53,374 nt of DNA, from assembly GCA_028694645.1 (NCBI GenBank), contig JAQVKM010000007.1, positions 1 to 53,374 on the forward strand, written 5' to 3'. This document shows positions 9,044-18,619 of the stretch, one piece after another. Within the stretch, counting starts at the first letter, position 1; every line of letters begins with the position of its first letter. The position numbers were made by a program, and so were the translations under genes. This DNA comes from Bacilli bacterium (GTDB lineage: Bacteria > Bacillota_I > Bacilli_A > RF39 > UBA660). The notes beneath the pieces are model-generated. The model saw nothing but the letters and a program-made list of their open reading frames with translations. It had not been told where the DNA came from and did not search any database.

Positions 9044-9735
9044 TAAAAAGATACCTCAGCAAATATTGATATAAACATAAATATTGCTAAAGAAAAAATC
9101 ATTGCTAACATTGTTAAAATAGTAAAGTTTGGATATAGCCATAATAATCTTTTCTTTTGTTCAATAACTTCATCTATTTCATTTTCATATAATTGTGATA
9201 TCATATTTTCTAAACTAACTAAGTGCTTTCTATTCATTGAATGTTCTGAGAAAGTATATAACATAGTCATAACTTGATAAGCTTCAATAAATTCCATTTT
9301 ACTAGCAAAGTTAGCAAAAGGTTTAACACTTTTATCATTATCAATTTCATTTATTAATTCTTTTAAATAACCTTTAATTGGTTCATCAATATAATCGATC
9401 ATCTTAATTAAAGAATTATAAATATTATTTGTTCTAAGTAAAATTAATAGTTTTTTTATAAAAGATGGAAACATTCTTCTTTTTAGAGCAATCATATTTT
9501 TCTTTTTCTTCTTTATTGATAAATATTGATTTTTATAATAAAAAAGACCTATCAAAGGACTTGCAACAATCAAATATAATTTACTAGAAATAATTCCAAA
9601 AATTAATACTAATATTGTTATTATAATACTAGATCTAATTCTATTTTTTTGTGCTTTCTTATAATCAATACCAAACCAACCCAATAAATTACTTAAATCA
9701 CTTTCGACAAAAAACGACATTATTCTACTTATCAT
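9043..9735 (-). CDS. TadC-like (GspF-fold) membrane platform protein
   Basis: A 230-residue protein with a pair of membrane helices near 33-65, a cytoplasmic GspF/T2SSF domain and a C-terminal helix (about 205-228). TadB and TadC form the inner-membrane platform on which the CpaF/TadA ATPase works to extrude pilins. ATG at 9735 follows AGAGG. It overlaps the 72-aa gene by 4 bases and ends where the TadE-like gene starts. The pairing with a second GspF protein (9950-10765) and a CpaF ATPase is the normal Tad arrangement. Confidence 0.75.
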   Translation of the reverse strand: MISRIMSFFVESDLSNLLGWFGIDYKKAQKNRIRSSIIITILVLIFGIISSKLYLIVASPLIGLFYYKNQYLSIKKKKKNMIALKRRMFPSFIKKLLILLRTNNIYNSLIKMIDYIDEPIKGYLKELINEIDNDKSVKPFANFASKMEFIEAYQVMTMLYTFSEHSMNRKHLVSLENMISQLYENEIDEVIEQKKRLLWLYPNFTILTMLAMIFSLAIFMFISIFAEVSF

Positions 9736-9950
9736 ATTTTACCTCTTTTTAATCTTTCTCTTATGTAATTAGCTTCTTCTAAATTACTAAGCATATCTTT
9801 ATTAGCCATATCTACGCAGATTTGAATCATACTAAGTTTAAGAATACATCTTAAAAATTCTGACATAGTAATACCAGTTTCTTTACAATATTCTTTTAAC
9901 CAAATTTTTGCTTCTTCATCTGTATACATTGCTGTTTTCTTATTCAACAT
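9732..9950 (-). CDS. Small RHH-like protein between tadB and tadC
   Basis: A 72-residue soluble protein. The segment TAMYTDEEAKIWLKEYCKE followed by ITMSEFLRCIL fits a strand-helix-helix RHH layout like that of MobC or other plasmid regulators. It overlaps its neighbours at both ends, so it is translated as part of the Tad/T4SS operon. It may regulate the operon or bind the transfer origin. The fold is an inference from pattern and size. Confidence 0.5.
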   Translation of the reverse strand: MLNKKTAMYTDEEAKIWLKEYCKETGITMSEFLRCILKLSMIQICVDMANKDMLSNLEEANYIRERLKRGKI

Positions 9951-10765
9951 TACTTACTTCCTCCTTCCCCTATTGATTGATTTCTATATATTGCTTCTGT
10001 TTTTTTAATTATAAATAAATTAACTAAAAATATAGCACTCATAACCCATTTGCCAAACGAACTCATATAAGATGTATAAATTGACGGTATCATTAATTTC
10101 AGGATTATAGGCATACTTAAACATAAAAAAATGACTACATAAAAATTAAGTCGCCATTCCTTTTTAAATTTTAAATATCTATCTTTTTTGATTTTTAACA
10201 TATTCATTTCTTCTGAGATAATATGTAGAACTGTATTCGCATCACTATTACCATGTTCATCAAATAATTCTAAAGTTTGATTAAAAAGGGTTATTATTCT
10301 ATTATTATATTTTTGATTAAAATCATTAAATGATTCTAATATACTTTTACCTGAATCAATATTATTTATTACTGAATCTAAATCACTTTTTAATGGTTCA
10401 TCTAAATAACTTCTTACTTCTTTTATTGATGAATAAACATTATTATAATTTATTAGCATAGCCATTTGACTTACATATATTGTTAATTGTGATAATATGT
10501 AATTTTCATAATTTATTTTCTTAATATTTAAGAATATCTCATTTATTAAAAATACAGTTATTATAAATGATAAAATAATTGTATTAAATATATTAATAAA
10601 AATTATTGATAAGGTTAAATTTAATATTAAAAAAATAAAGATGAACTTTAGAATATAATCTTTAAAATCTGGTTTTTGATTAATGTATAAATATTCATTT
10701 TTGTACTTACCAAAAAAGAATTTTGCATTTAATTTATTTAAAATCATTTTAATTTTATTTTTCAT
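9950..10765 (-). CDS. TadB-like (GspF-fold) membrane platform protein
   Basis: A 271-residue protein with two membrane helices near 37-85, a cytoplasmic helical GspF-like domain with several YLDEPLK-type motifs, and two C-terminal membrane helices (about 205-260). It resembles the downstream TadC-like protein; both contain a DEP(I/L)KxxL motif. AAGAGG precedes the ATG. It overlaps tadA (10755) by 11 bases. In Tad systems TadB pairs with TadC and the TadA ATPase. Confidence 0.75.
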   Translation of the reverse strand: MKNKIKMILNKLNAKFFFGKYKNEYLYINQKPDFKDYILKFIFIFLILNLTLSIIFINIFNTIILSFIITVFLINEIFLNIKKINYENYILSQLTIYVSQMAMLINYNNVYSSIKEVRSYLDEPLKSDLDSVINNIDSGKSILESFNDFNQKYNNRIITLFNQTLELFDEHGNSDANTVLHIISEEMNMLKIKKDRYLKFKKEWRLNFYVVIFLCLSMPIILKLMIPSIYTSYMSSFGKWVMSAIFLVNLFIIKKTEAIYRNQSIGEGGSK

Positions 10766-11846
10766 AATATTCCTCTTTTAAAAACATTTCTATATTTTTA
10801 TTTAATGCTTTCTTTCTTGCAAATTTATTAAATAGTTTTTCTGATATTTTTCCATAGTTATAACTATCAGTGTATGAGTAATCATTATTATCTTTTTTTA
10901 CTAAACTCGTAATAGAAAATAAAGGATTTATTATAGCGCCTTTTTCATCATATCCAATATACTCAACTACTTCTACTATTGCTCTTTTAACACCATCTTT
11001 TGTTTCTTCTTGATTTAAATGAATTCCTATATCAAATAAATCTGTTGCCATATTTCCAATTAGAGCTTGATCTAAATTATTATGTTCTTTACTTAAATGA
11101 ATAATTCTTTCAATACTACTTTTACAATCATTGCTATGAATAGTAGTAATAATATTATGTCCACTTAAAATACTTTTTAACATCGAGTAAGCTTCCTTAC
11201 CTCTGGTTTCAGATATTATTATCCAATCTGGATTATTTCTAAGACCTGCCTTTATTAAATCATCAAAAGTAATTTCTTTTTCTAACTTAGTATTCGTCTT
11301 CCAAGAAAATATATCTTTATCTTGATATATTTCTTTAATATGCGTATCTAATGTATCTTCAATAATAATAATTTTTTCATTATCTTTTATGCTACCAACA
11401 AGATATTTTTGTAATTCAGTTTTACCAGAGCCAGTAATACCACTAATTATTATATTTAGTTTTGCTTTTATACAAGCATCAAGAAAACAAAAAAGCTCTT
11501 TTGGAGCCATTTCTTTATCAAAGTTTTCTATTAAAGATGGTTTTGAAGATCTAAGACTTGTCGTCATACCATAAGAAGATATACTTTTATGAACCGCATT
11601 AATTCTTATATTTGGATATTCTGTATCTAGTATTGGATTTTCATCATTAAATTGTTCATTATTTGAATAAGTTAATTGCTTTATATAATTTTCAATATCT
11701 TCTTTATCAAAATTGCAATCTAATTTATATCTTCCAATTTTATTATCTTGTACATAAAAACTAGTTCCATTAAACGATATATCTGTTATGGACTTATTTT
11801 TTAATAGTTCATCAAAGAAACTATTAATTGATTTTTCTTCATTCAA
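10755..11846 (-). CDS. CpaF/TadA-type secretion ATPase
   Basis: A 363-residue ATPase of the VirB11/CpaF/GspE superfamily. Walker A GITGSGKTE lies near residue 137. The Walker B region reads NPDWIIISETRG, followed by a HSND His box. It would drive pilin assembly or act as the VirB11 analogue of the conjugation channel. The start is TTG at 11846, eight bases after AGGTGA. It lies first among the Tad-like genes, 9 bases after the 81-aa gene. A CpaF-TadB-TadC-TadE module combined with PrgI, VirB6 and VirB4 is a hybrid type IV machine. Confidence 0.88.
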   Translation of the reverse strand: MNEEKSINSFFDELLKNKSITDISFNGTSFYVQDNKIGRYKLDCNFDKEDIENYIKQLTYSNNEQFNDENPILDTEYPNIRINAVHKSISSYGMTTSLRSSKPSLIENFDKEMAPKELFCFLDACIKAKLNIIISGITGSGKTELQKYLVGSIKDNEKIIIIEDTLDTHIKEIYQDKDIFSWKTNTKLEKEITFDDLIKAGLRNNPDWIIISETRGKEAYSMLKSILSGHNIITTIHSNDCKSSIERIIHLSKEHNNLDQALIGNMATDLFDIGIHLNQEETKDGVKRAIVEVVEYIGYDEKGAIINPLFSITSLVKKDNNDYSYTDSYNYGKISEKLFNKFARKKALNKNIEMFLKEEYYEK

Positions 11847-11855
11847 TTATCTCAC

Positions 11856-12101
11856 CTACATTCTCTTTTCTTTTTCGTATTCTATTTCATTAGGATTTTG
11901 TAACACTTCATTTAACATTCCAGTTAGATCATCTCTTTCATTAAAATAATATTTATAAACATTTTTATATTTATCATAAGTTTCATCATCTACTGGCAAT
12001 TTACCATCATCATGTTCAATAATCATTAAAGCAATTGCAATATCTTCACATTCTTTATCATCTAAAGACCTTAATATTTGTTCTACTTTCTTTTTTGTCA
12101 T
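11856..12101 (-). CDS. Hypothetical 81-aa acidic protein, first gene of the Tad/T4SS operon
   Basis: I do not recognise this family. It is soluble, helical and acidic, with the segments ILRSLDDKECEDIAIALMII and LTGMLNEVL. AAGGAGG precedes the ATG with ideal spacing. The leader before it carries an intrinsic terminator (12117-12141) whose T-run lies next to this ribosome site. As first gene of a tightly overlapping operon it could be a regulator, but nothing in the sequence shows that. Confidence 0.6.
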   Translation of the reverse strand: MTKKKVEQILRSLDDKECEDIAIALMIIEHDDGKLPVDDETYDKYKNVYKYYFNERDDLTGMLNEVLQNPNEIEYEKEKRM

Positions 12102-12116
12102 TTATACCTCCTTAAA

Positions 12117-12141
12117 CAAAAAAAAGACTTTCAAGTCTTTT
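12117..12141 (-). terminator. Terminator of the Hsp70/AAA operon, lying in the leader of the Tad/T4SS operon
   Basis: On the minus strand AAAAGACTT and AAGTCTTTT pair around a tiny loop and are followed by eight T residues. It lies 25 bases after the last gene of the Hsp70/AAA operon and just before the AAGGAGG of the next operon. A possible -10 (TATAAT, about 12151-12156) lies upstream of the hairpin, so the hairpin could attenuate the transfer operon. Confidence 0.8.
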
Positions 12142-12165
12142 AATTGTTTATATTATACAATAAAA

Positions 12166-13971
12166 TTATGAACCTACTGCTGAAGCTACTGCCATAAGTG
12201 TAATTATAAGTATTATTATTACAAGCCAGAAAAACCTTTCACTCGGACTTGAAGATGATGAATCACTGTCATCGTCATAGTCATCGTCGTCGTCTTTATG
12301 TTCATAATTACTGGATTTATTAATTTTATCCCAATCTAATTTAAAATTACACTTAGGACAGTCAATATCATCCTCATCAATTAATGCATTACATTTCGGA
12401 CAATTGTATAGAGAATTCATTTCCTCTTTCAATTCGGCAAATAATGCTTTATATTTTGTTACAAAAACCTCTGATACTCCATCACTTCCGCTGAAATATT
12501 CGCCTAAACTTGTAACTGTCTGCCTAACAGTTCTACCATCGTCCATTTTCCAATTACCCGGTAAAATACTATATGTTCTAATAATTGCTTTTCTCAAATT
12601 TTCACGTTGATATGCACCTAGACTACTACTTTTCAACAAATCCATTTTCTCTTGATTAACAGCAAGTATATCAAATCCTATGTTTTTTATATTATTAAAG
12701 AATGTTTTATTAATTTCTTTTGAATCATATGTATAAACTAACCAATAATATTTTGCTATAAATTGATCTACAATTTTTGGATCAATATACTTATCAGAAG
12801 TTCCATTAAAAGAAGCTTCGTGAGTATTAATAATATAATTAAAAATATTATCAAAACCTGTCAACTGGATAATTATATTTGAAATAACTTTTAATACGCC
12901 TTTAGTAGGATGGCCTTCCACAACAACTTTAATAAATTCATAAATTGTATTTTCAGTTGTATTAGAAATCATTTCCTTAAATTTTTTATTATAATCTTTT
13001 TTCCATTCACTTCCAGCAAACACAATATAGTCAAGTAATTCTTCATGAAGTAAAAACTCTTCATCTTTAATAGTCTTATTTCTTTTTTTATTATATGCTA
13101 AACAACAGGTTTGTAATCGCTTTAAAGTTTTAAAATTTTTATTGTTTTCAATATTGCTTTTTTCAACAGAAAGATTTATTTTTTGATAAATCATAACCTG
13201 AAGAAAATAAGAACTATTTTTTAATTCTTCACCTTTAAATGATTTTGAAATATTTTCATAACATTCAACTAATACCTCACCGTACTTTTTTATATCTTTA
13301 TTCATTTTATCTAATGTAAATTTTAAGGTATTATCATAATATTCATAATCGATAACTGTTTTTAGAATTAATAAAGAATTAAATTTATTTGTAAACTCCT
13401 TACCTAAACTATCTAAAGTTAAAACATTGTTTAAAAAATCACATATATCTTCTTTAAATTCTTTTAAGTATTTATCATCTAATTCAGAATTTTCATAAAT
13501 ATTACAAATAGAATTATACATAATTTTTAAATTAGAATCAGATACATGACCTATAGAACTAATAAATTCCCGTTCTAGCTTATGTATTAAACATATAATA
13601 AAATCATCAAATATTTTATTTGCTTTTTCTTTTGATAAACTTTTGTTATAGAAAAAATAAGTATTATATTCTTTATCAGTTAAAATAGTCAAAAGATGTT
13701 TTGTTATTTCTTTAAATGATCCTACATAATTTTCTGCTTTTAAATTTTGATATAATGTTATTAATAATGAATGTTCTTTTAACTCTTTTTCTTCATGTGG
13801 AGTAAATAATTCTTCCTTATACATGGATTCATCATTTGAAATTACTTTTAATACAATTGGTAAATCTTTTCTTTTTACCGGATCAGTTTGAAATAAAACT
13901 TTTATTTTTTCTTTTGATAAATTAGGCTTGATACTATATTTTTCAAAAAATGATTTACTATTATATTCCAT
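12166..13971 (-). CDS. Tail-anchored zinc-ribbon protein of the Hsp70/AAA operon
   Basis: A 601-residue protein of unknown family. Residues 1 to about 510 look entirely helical. A C-terminal zinc ribbon follows (CPKC, then CPKC 13 residues later, near 525-545), then a run rich in Asp and Ser (about 555-580) and a single membrane helix within the last 25 residues (LVIIILIITLMAV). This predicts a tail anchor with the bulk in the cytoplasm. ATG 13971 is used because GGGGTGG precedes it. It shares one base with the stop of the upstream zinc-ribbon gene, so the two are coupled. Inference: the membrane-bound scaffold or effector of the chaperone system. Confidence 0.6.
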   Translation of the reverse strand: MEYNSKSFFEKYSIKPNLSKEKIKVLFQTDPVKRKDLPIVLKVISNDESMYKEELFTPHEEKELKEHSLLITLYQNLKAENYVGSFKEITKHLLTILTDKEYNTYFFYNKSLSKEKANKIFDDFIICLIHKLEREFISSIGHVSDSNLKIMYNSICNIYENSELDDKYLKEFKEDICDFLNNVLTLDSLGKEFTNKFNSLLILKTVIDYEYYDNTLKFTLDKMNKDIKKYGEVLVECYENISKSFKGEELKNSSYFLQVMIYQKINLSVEKSNIENNKNFKTLKRLQTCCLAYNKKRNKTIKDEEFLLHEELLDYIVFAGSEWKKDYNKKFKEMISNTTENTIYEFIKVVVEGHPTKGVLKVISNIIIQLTGFDNIFNYIINTHEASFNGTSDKYIDPKIVDQFIAKYYWLVYTYDSKEINKTFFNNIKNIGFDILAVNQEKMDLLKSSSLGAYQRENLRKAIIRTYSILPGNWKMDDGRTVRQTVTSLGEYFSGSDGVSEVFVTKYKALFAELKEEMNSLYNCPKCNALIDEDDIDCPKCNFKLDWDKINKSSNYEHKDDDDDYDDDSDSSSSSPSERFFWLVIIILIITLMAVASAVGS

Positions 13972-14798
13972 TACTTCCACCCCTTATTTTTTTTTACAAT
14001 AGTGGCTTTTTCTTTAGCAATTAATTTTGATCTTAAATAAATTGCTGGTGCAATTGTAACTAAAGTTCCTTCCTTAAATTTTGGTTTGTTAATTTCACTA
14101 ATAATTTCAATTTTATTTTTAATATCATCAGTTAACTCATCGTAAGGTTTTGTATCATTTTGTTCAATTGATATTTCAAATTTTGACAAAAACTGCAAAA
14201 ATCTCTTATCAAAAAAATCAACTATTTTTTTTCCGTTTTTCTCAGTGCTATAAAATTTTACGATATCATAAAATCCGCTTTCTAATTCTAAAATTTCATT
14301 TAAAGTCTTATATTTAGATTTTAAATATAATTCTTTTAATTCTGAAAAACAATCGATTTCTGAAAGATTAGTTATATTTACCTTTTTAGGTACTATATAT
14401 TTTTCAATTCCATCAGTTTCTGTATTTACTATAAATTTACTATATTGAAAGCGTTCTTCAAAATCTTTTAAACCATAATCATACTCTTCTTTTTTGTTGT
14501 TTTTATATAATAAATATACATATATTTCATTAGCTTGTTCATTATTAGGTTCAAATGCTAAAAATTTAACTATTGAAAGTAAAGCATTAAAATAATCTCC
14601 ACAAATAATTAAATCAATTGATTTATTGAAATGACTGTAGTGAGAAAATAAAATCTTTTTATAATCCTTCAAATCATAAGAACAGTCAGAACATTTATTA
14701 TCATTTTCGTTACATTCAAAACCACAAGAAGGGCATCTAAATATTATGTTGTCTTTTTTTTCAGTAAAAACATTTAAAAACGATATTTTATTTATCAT
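13971..14798 (-). CDS. Zinc-ribbon / TPR-like partner protein of the Hsp70
   Basis: A 275-residue soluble protein. It begins with a zinc ribbon (CPSC at about 22-25, CSDC near 36-39). A helical region with a TPR-like look follows (YFNALLSIVKFLAFEPNNEQA, 69-89), then a small strand-rich C-terminus. It overlaps the Hsp70 stop by 4 bases (ATGA) and the next gene by 1 base. Zinc ribbons combined with TPR helices are typical of Hsp70 co-chaperones or adaptors. No J-domain HPD motif is present, so it is not a DnaJ. Function is inferred from context. Confidence 0.55.
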   Translation of the reverse strand: MINKISFLNVFTEKKDNIIFRCPSCGFECNENDNKCSDCSYDLKDYKKILFSHYSHFNKSIDLIICGDYFNALLSIVKFLAFEPNNEQANEIYVYLLYKNNKKEEYDYGLKDFEERFQYSKFIVNTETDGIEKYIVPKKVNITNLSEIDCFSELKELYLKSKYKTLNEILELESGFYDIVKFYSTEKNGKKIVDFFDKRFLQFLSKFEISIEQNDTKPYDELTDDIKNKIEIISEINKPKFKEGTLVTIAPAIYLRSKLIAKEKATIVKKNKGWK

Positions 14799-17263
14799 GC
14801 TTTACTCACCAAACCATTAAACAATGAGTTATTGGTTGTACCTTCTGGCAACTCACTTTGAATTAATTGATAAAGTCTAGCTGTTAATCCCACTAATTTA
14901 TCGGCATCATTAATCATTTCTGGATCATTATCATCTTCATTATATTTTTTCATGAGTTTGTCTATTTCTGGATAATTCAAATTAATTTCGTTGTTTATAG
15001 CATGTTTAATAGAAGGATTTGCAGTTGGATCATCTATGTAGGTAATGGCCATAGCTAGAACAACACTAACAATTGATTTGATTTGATTAAAGTATTTGTT
15101 AGGTGAGCCTAATAAATCTATAGAATCTTTCATGCTTAATAAGGCATCCATACATTTTTCCGCTTCAAGAATATTTTCTTTTCTTAAGTATCGTTTACCG
15201 TAGAAACATTGATTATCTACATCATAATTAGTAAACTTACTTTCAGATATATTTTTTTCTTTTATATAGGTAGCCACTTCATCAAATTTTTCTTCCGTTA
15301 AAGCTTGTGAAATTGGCATTTCTGAAACTGCTTTTTCATATTTTTGATTAACATTAGCATAGTGTGTTTCATCATTGTTACTTTTAGCTTCTTCGAGTTC
15401 TCTAACAATATCTTCTCTTTGTGTAATTAATTTTTCTTTTAATTCAAAATCTTCAACACATTTAATTCTTTCATCAAACAATTCATCTAAATTTTCTGTT
15501 TCTTCATTATCAATTGATTCTTGAGTAATATATTCATAACTACCATCTAATTTTTTTTCATTCATTCTTACATCTAAAGTGACATTAGATATTGTATCTA
15601 CAAAAGTAGTAACAGAGATCTTATCACCAATTTTAGAATCTTTTGGCAAATCAATTATAAAATTAAATATTTTTCTTGAACCTTCCCAAATTGGTAAAAT
15701 TATTTGCTTATTACTAAACTCATTTATTTTGAAAGTTTCTGTGACCTCACTTGGTAAATATGATCCTTCAAATACTATAGGATATTGCTCTGTTTTTCCT
15801 TTTTCAACATCAATTATAGTTACTGCTATAGTTTCGTTTTGAATAGGCGTTGGAGCAATTATATCAACATCTCCATTATCTTCTGTATTTATAGAATTAA
15901 TACATACATCCTTATTATAGAATTTTATTTCTTGATTGTTATAATCTTTTTTTGGAATAATAATAGTAAACATTTTATCTTCAGATAATTCAGCATTAAC
16001 TTCCTGATTATTAATTTTAATTGAAATTCTATCAATATTTCCCGAGATAATTTGTCCAGTAATGTACAATTCATCGTTAATAACATACGCAGCATTCATA
16101 TCTACATTTAGACAATTTTTTTCATCTTCGATTGAATATCCGTTTGTATTAGCAACAAAGGCAGCTCCAGCACTTACAGATAGATCTGGTTCATAAAATG
16201 TTAACTCTTTTAAGTTGTTTGTTACGCAATATTTTTCTTTTACTATATTTTGGATATATGGAATTTTAGTTGAACCACCAACCATTAAAATATGCGTAAT
16301 ATCTTCTAATTTTTTATCATGATTTTCTTCAAGAAGTTTTAATGCTTTATCGCACTCTTTAATAATATCTTTTTCAACTTTATCCTTTATTAAATCATTA
16401 AATTTTGTTCTTGTAAAATCATCAATTAATAACTCTACTCCTGTATTGTCTTTAAAAATATCAGGAAAATATATATTATAACTTTCATTAATACTTAATT
16501 GTTTTTTTACATTTTCTGCAGCAAACATTAATAATCTAAATTTTTTATCTTCAGCGGAAGCAGTAATATCTTTTAAAGAGTGTCCTTGTTCTCTTAAAAC
16601 ATCTAAGAAATAACGTGCAAGGATAAAATCAAAATTATCTCCACCTAAAAAATTATTTCCAGCTGTTGCTAATACAGTCGGTATATTCTCTATTTTTTCT
16701 AGAATAGAAACATCGAAAGTTCCTCCTCCTAAATCAAAAACAAAAAATAATCCATTTTCAATATTATTCGAAACTACAAAATTAATTGCTGCGGCAGTTG
16801 GTTCTTCTAAAAGCATTTGTACGTTTAATCCAGCTAATTCACCTGCTTTTCTCGTAGCATCTTTCTGCGCTAAATTAAAATACGCCGGAACAGTTATTAC
16901 AACTTTATCATATACAACATTATCTTCTTTACCTATTGTATCTATTAAGCATTCTTTACAATAAGCAATAATTTTTGATGAAATCATTTCGGGAGAGTAA
17001 TCATTATCACCCACTTTGAAATCAACTTTTTTTCCCATTTCTCTTTTAATAGATTTAATAGAATTTTCATTTCCAGTATAAAATTCATTCTTTGCAAGCG
17101 AGCCACATACTTCACTTGCATTTTTTCTTATTGCTATTATTGAAGGAATAGTTTTGTTTTTTGCTGGTTTTTCTTCAGCATAAATTACTTTTCCTTCTTT
17201 AACTACTGATGCTGTACTATTTGTAGTTCCTAAATCTAATCCAAAACTTTTATGCATTATCAT
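14795..17263 (-). CDS. Long Hsp70 (DnaK-like) chaperone with extended C-terminus
   Basis: An 822-residue Hsp70. The ATPase domain (1 to about 380) shows GLDLGTTNS near the start, VPAYFN, EEPTAAA, the phosphate-2 motif DLGGGTFDVS and MVGGSTKIP. After it comes a strand-rich region (about 390-590) with three repeated small beta blocks, then a helical tail (about 600-822). Housekeeping DnaK is about 610 residues, so this is a divergent, specialised member. AAGGAG precedes the ATG. It lies 12 bases after an AAA ATPase gene and overlaps a zinc-ribbon gene. No grpE or dnaJ is nearby. Role inferred: protein sensing or remodelling within a cargo system of the element. Confidence 0.85.
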   Translation of the reverse strand: MIMHKSFGLDLGTTNSTASVVKEGKVIYAEEKPAKNKTIPSIIAIRKNASEVCGSLAKNEFYTGNENSIKSIKREMGKKVDFKVGDNDYSPEMISSKIIAYCKECLIDTIGKEDNVVYDKVVITVPAYFNLAQKDATRKAGELAGLNVQMLLEEPTAAAINFVVSNNIENGLFFVFDLGGGTFDVSILEKIENIPTVLATAGNNFLGGDNFDFILARYFLDVLREQGHSLKDITASAEDKKFRLLMFAAENVKKQLSINESYNIYFPDIFKDNTGVELLIDDFTRTKFNDLIKDKVEKDIIKECDKALKLLEENHDKKLEDITHILMVGGSTKIPYIQNIVKEKYCVTNNLKELTFYEPDLSVSAGAAFVANTNGYSIEDEKNCLNVDMNAAYVINDELYITGQIISGNIDRISIKINNQEVNAELSEDKMFTIIIPKKDYNNQEIKFYNKDVCINSINTEDNGDVDIIAPTPIQNETIAVTIIDVEKGKTEQYPIVFEGSYLPSEVTETFKINEFSNKQIILPIWEGSRKIFNFIIDLPKDSKIGDKISVTTFVDTISNVTLDVRMNEKKLDGSYEYITQESIDNEETENLDELFDERIKCVEDFELKEKLITQREDIVRELEEAKSNNDETHYANVNQKYEKAVSEMPISQALTEEKFDEVATYIKEKNISESKFTNYDVDNQCFYGKRYLRKENILEAEKCMDALLSMKDSIDLLGSPNKYFNQIKSIVSVVLAMAITYIDDPTANPSIKHAINNEINLNYPEIDKLMKKYNEDDNDPEMINDADKLVGLTARLYQLIQSELPEGTTNNSLFNGLVSKA

Positions 17264-17275
17264 TTTAATTTCTCC

Positions 17276-18559
17276 TTATTTATTTATTTCCTTAAATTTA
17301 TTAATATTATTTAAATCTGCCATCATCACAGAGGATTTAATTGATTTCAAAATTTCTACACAATCTTCAAAAGTAATAGAATAATTATTCACTTTTTCTA
17401 TCTCTTTATTAATTACTTTTCTTACAAGAGAATCACAGATTTTCTTTATGTCTGCTCCATTATAATTTTTCGTAGCTGACGCTAAGTATTCTAAAATGTC
17501 TTCATCAATTAAAATTCGTGAAAGATTTTTTTTAAACATTCTTAATCTTAATTCAGAATCTGGTAATTCGATGTATATAAGAGAGTCAAATCTTCCAGGT
17601 CTTAATAATGCCGAATCAATATCCCAAGGTCTATTTGTTGCTGCTATCACTAATATTGTTTCTTCATTTTTTTCAAATCCCTGCATTTGCGATAATAATT
17701 CTGGGACAATCGTTTCTGCAGTCAATTCTGCTCCCTGCTTGTCCCTAGATACACCAATAGCTTCAAATTCGTCAAAAAATATTACCGAAACTTCATGTTT
17801 TCTAGCTTCGTCAAATAATTCTTTAATTTTTGTTTCAGTATCGCCATACCATTTAGATTTAATATCCGAAGATTTTATAGAAACAAAATATCCATCAATT
17901 TCATTTGCTACTGCTTGTGCAAACATTGTTTTACCTGTACCTGGTAATCCGTATAGTAAAATTCCACCACCAACCTGAATATTATATTTAGCATATATGT
18001 CTTTATATAAAATAGGATCAATTATTTTTTCTTTTACTATTCTTTTTGCTTCGTCTAACCCAATTAAATCATCAAACATTGGATATGTTTTTTCTGATTT
18101 GTACTTTCCGTTATCGACATAATTATTAAAACATTCAACATAATATTCTATAAAACTATTTTTGCTTTCGTATTTAGAAATATCATACGAAGAGGTAATA
18201 GAATCACAATAATTAGTTATAATATTTTTAATATTTTTATAGAACCTCAATTTATTCCAATTTTGATCTCCATAATCCATATTATTTATTTCTTTACAAT
18301 TAAAAACATATTTATCTAAATCTTCCTGTTTTAGACCAATATAGTAACATTTTTGAGCATCACTTCTATTTACATTCTCATAATTATATAAAAACAATGA
18401 GTAATTAATAATATAACAAAAAGCTACTTTATCTAGAGAAACAGAATTAAATATACTAGAAGAAAAATCAACGACATTTTTAAAACTGTTATCATCGCAC
18501 CAACTATTCAAAAATTTATTTGCAACATCATTATAATAGTTAAAATTATTTTCTTTCAT
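17276..18559 (-). CDS. Vps4/katanin-like AAA ATPase
   Basis: A 427-residue protein. Residues 1-155 are a helical N-terminal domain I do not recognise. A single classical AAA module follows: Walker A GLPGTGKT (204-211), an aromatic pore-loop KWYG (236-239), Walker B FFDEFE (261-266), sensor TNR (308-310) and RPGR arginine-finger region (320-323). Single-module AAA proteins of this kind thread proteins through a hexameric pore; Vps4, katanin and spastin are the eukaryotic examples. GGAGGGAG precedes the ATG. It sits between the PH-like gene and the Hsp70 gene, with short gaps, in one operon. Inference: an unfoldase working with the Hsp70 on a common substrate. Confidence 0.85.
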   Translation of the reverse strand: MKENNFNYYNDVANKFLNSWCDDNSFKNVVDFSSSIFNSVSLDKVAFCYIINYSLFLYNYENVNRSDAQKCYYIGLKQEDLDKYVFNCKEINNMDYGDQNWNKLRFYKNIKNIITNYCDSITSSYDISKYESKNSFIEYYVECFNNYVDNGKYKSEKTYPMFDDLIGLDEAKRIVKEKIIDPILYKDIYAKYNIQVGGGILLYGLPGTGKTMFAQAVANEIDGYFVSIKSSDIKSKWYGDTETKIKELFDEARKHEVSVIFFDEFEAIGVSRDKQGAELTAETIVPELLSQMQGFEKNEETILVIAATNRPWDIDSALLRPGRFDSLIYIELPDSELRLRMFKKNLSRILIDEDILEYLASATKNYNGADIKKICDSLVRKVINKEIEKVNNYSITFEDCVEILKSIKSSVMMADLNNINKFKEINK

Positions 18560-18619
18560 GCCATTCTCCCTCCAATAATTTAAATCTATTTAAATTATAA
18601 CATATATTCCTTTATTTCA

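Noticed and set aside
14795-17263. Housekeeping DnaK
   Set aside because: It is about 200 residues too long, has a divergent C-terminus and lacks grpE and dnaJ neighbours.
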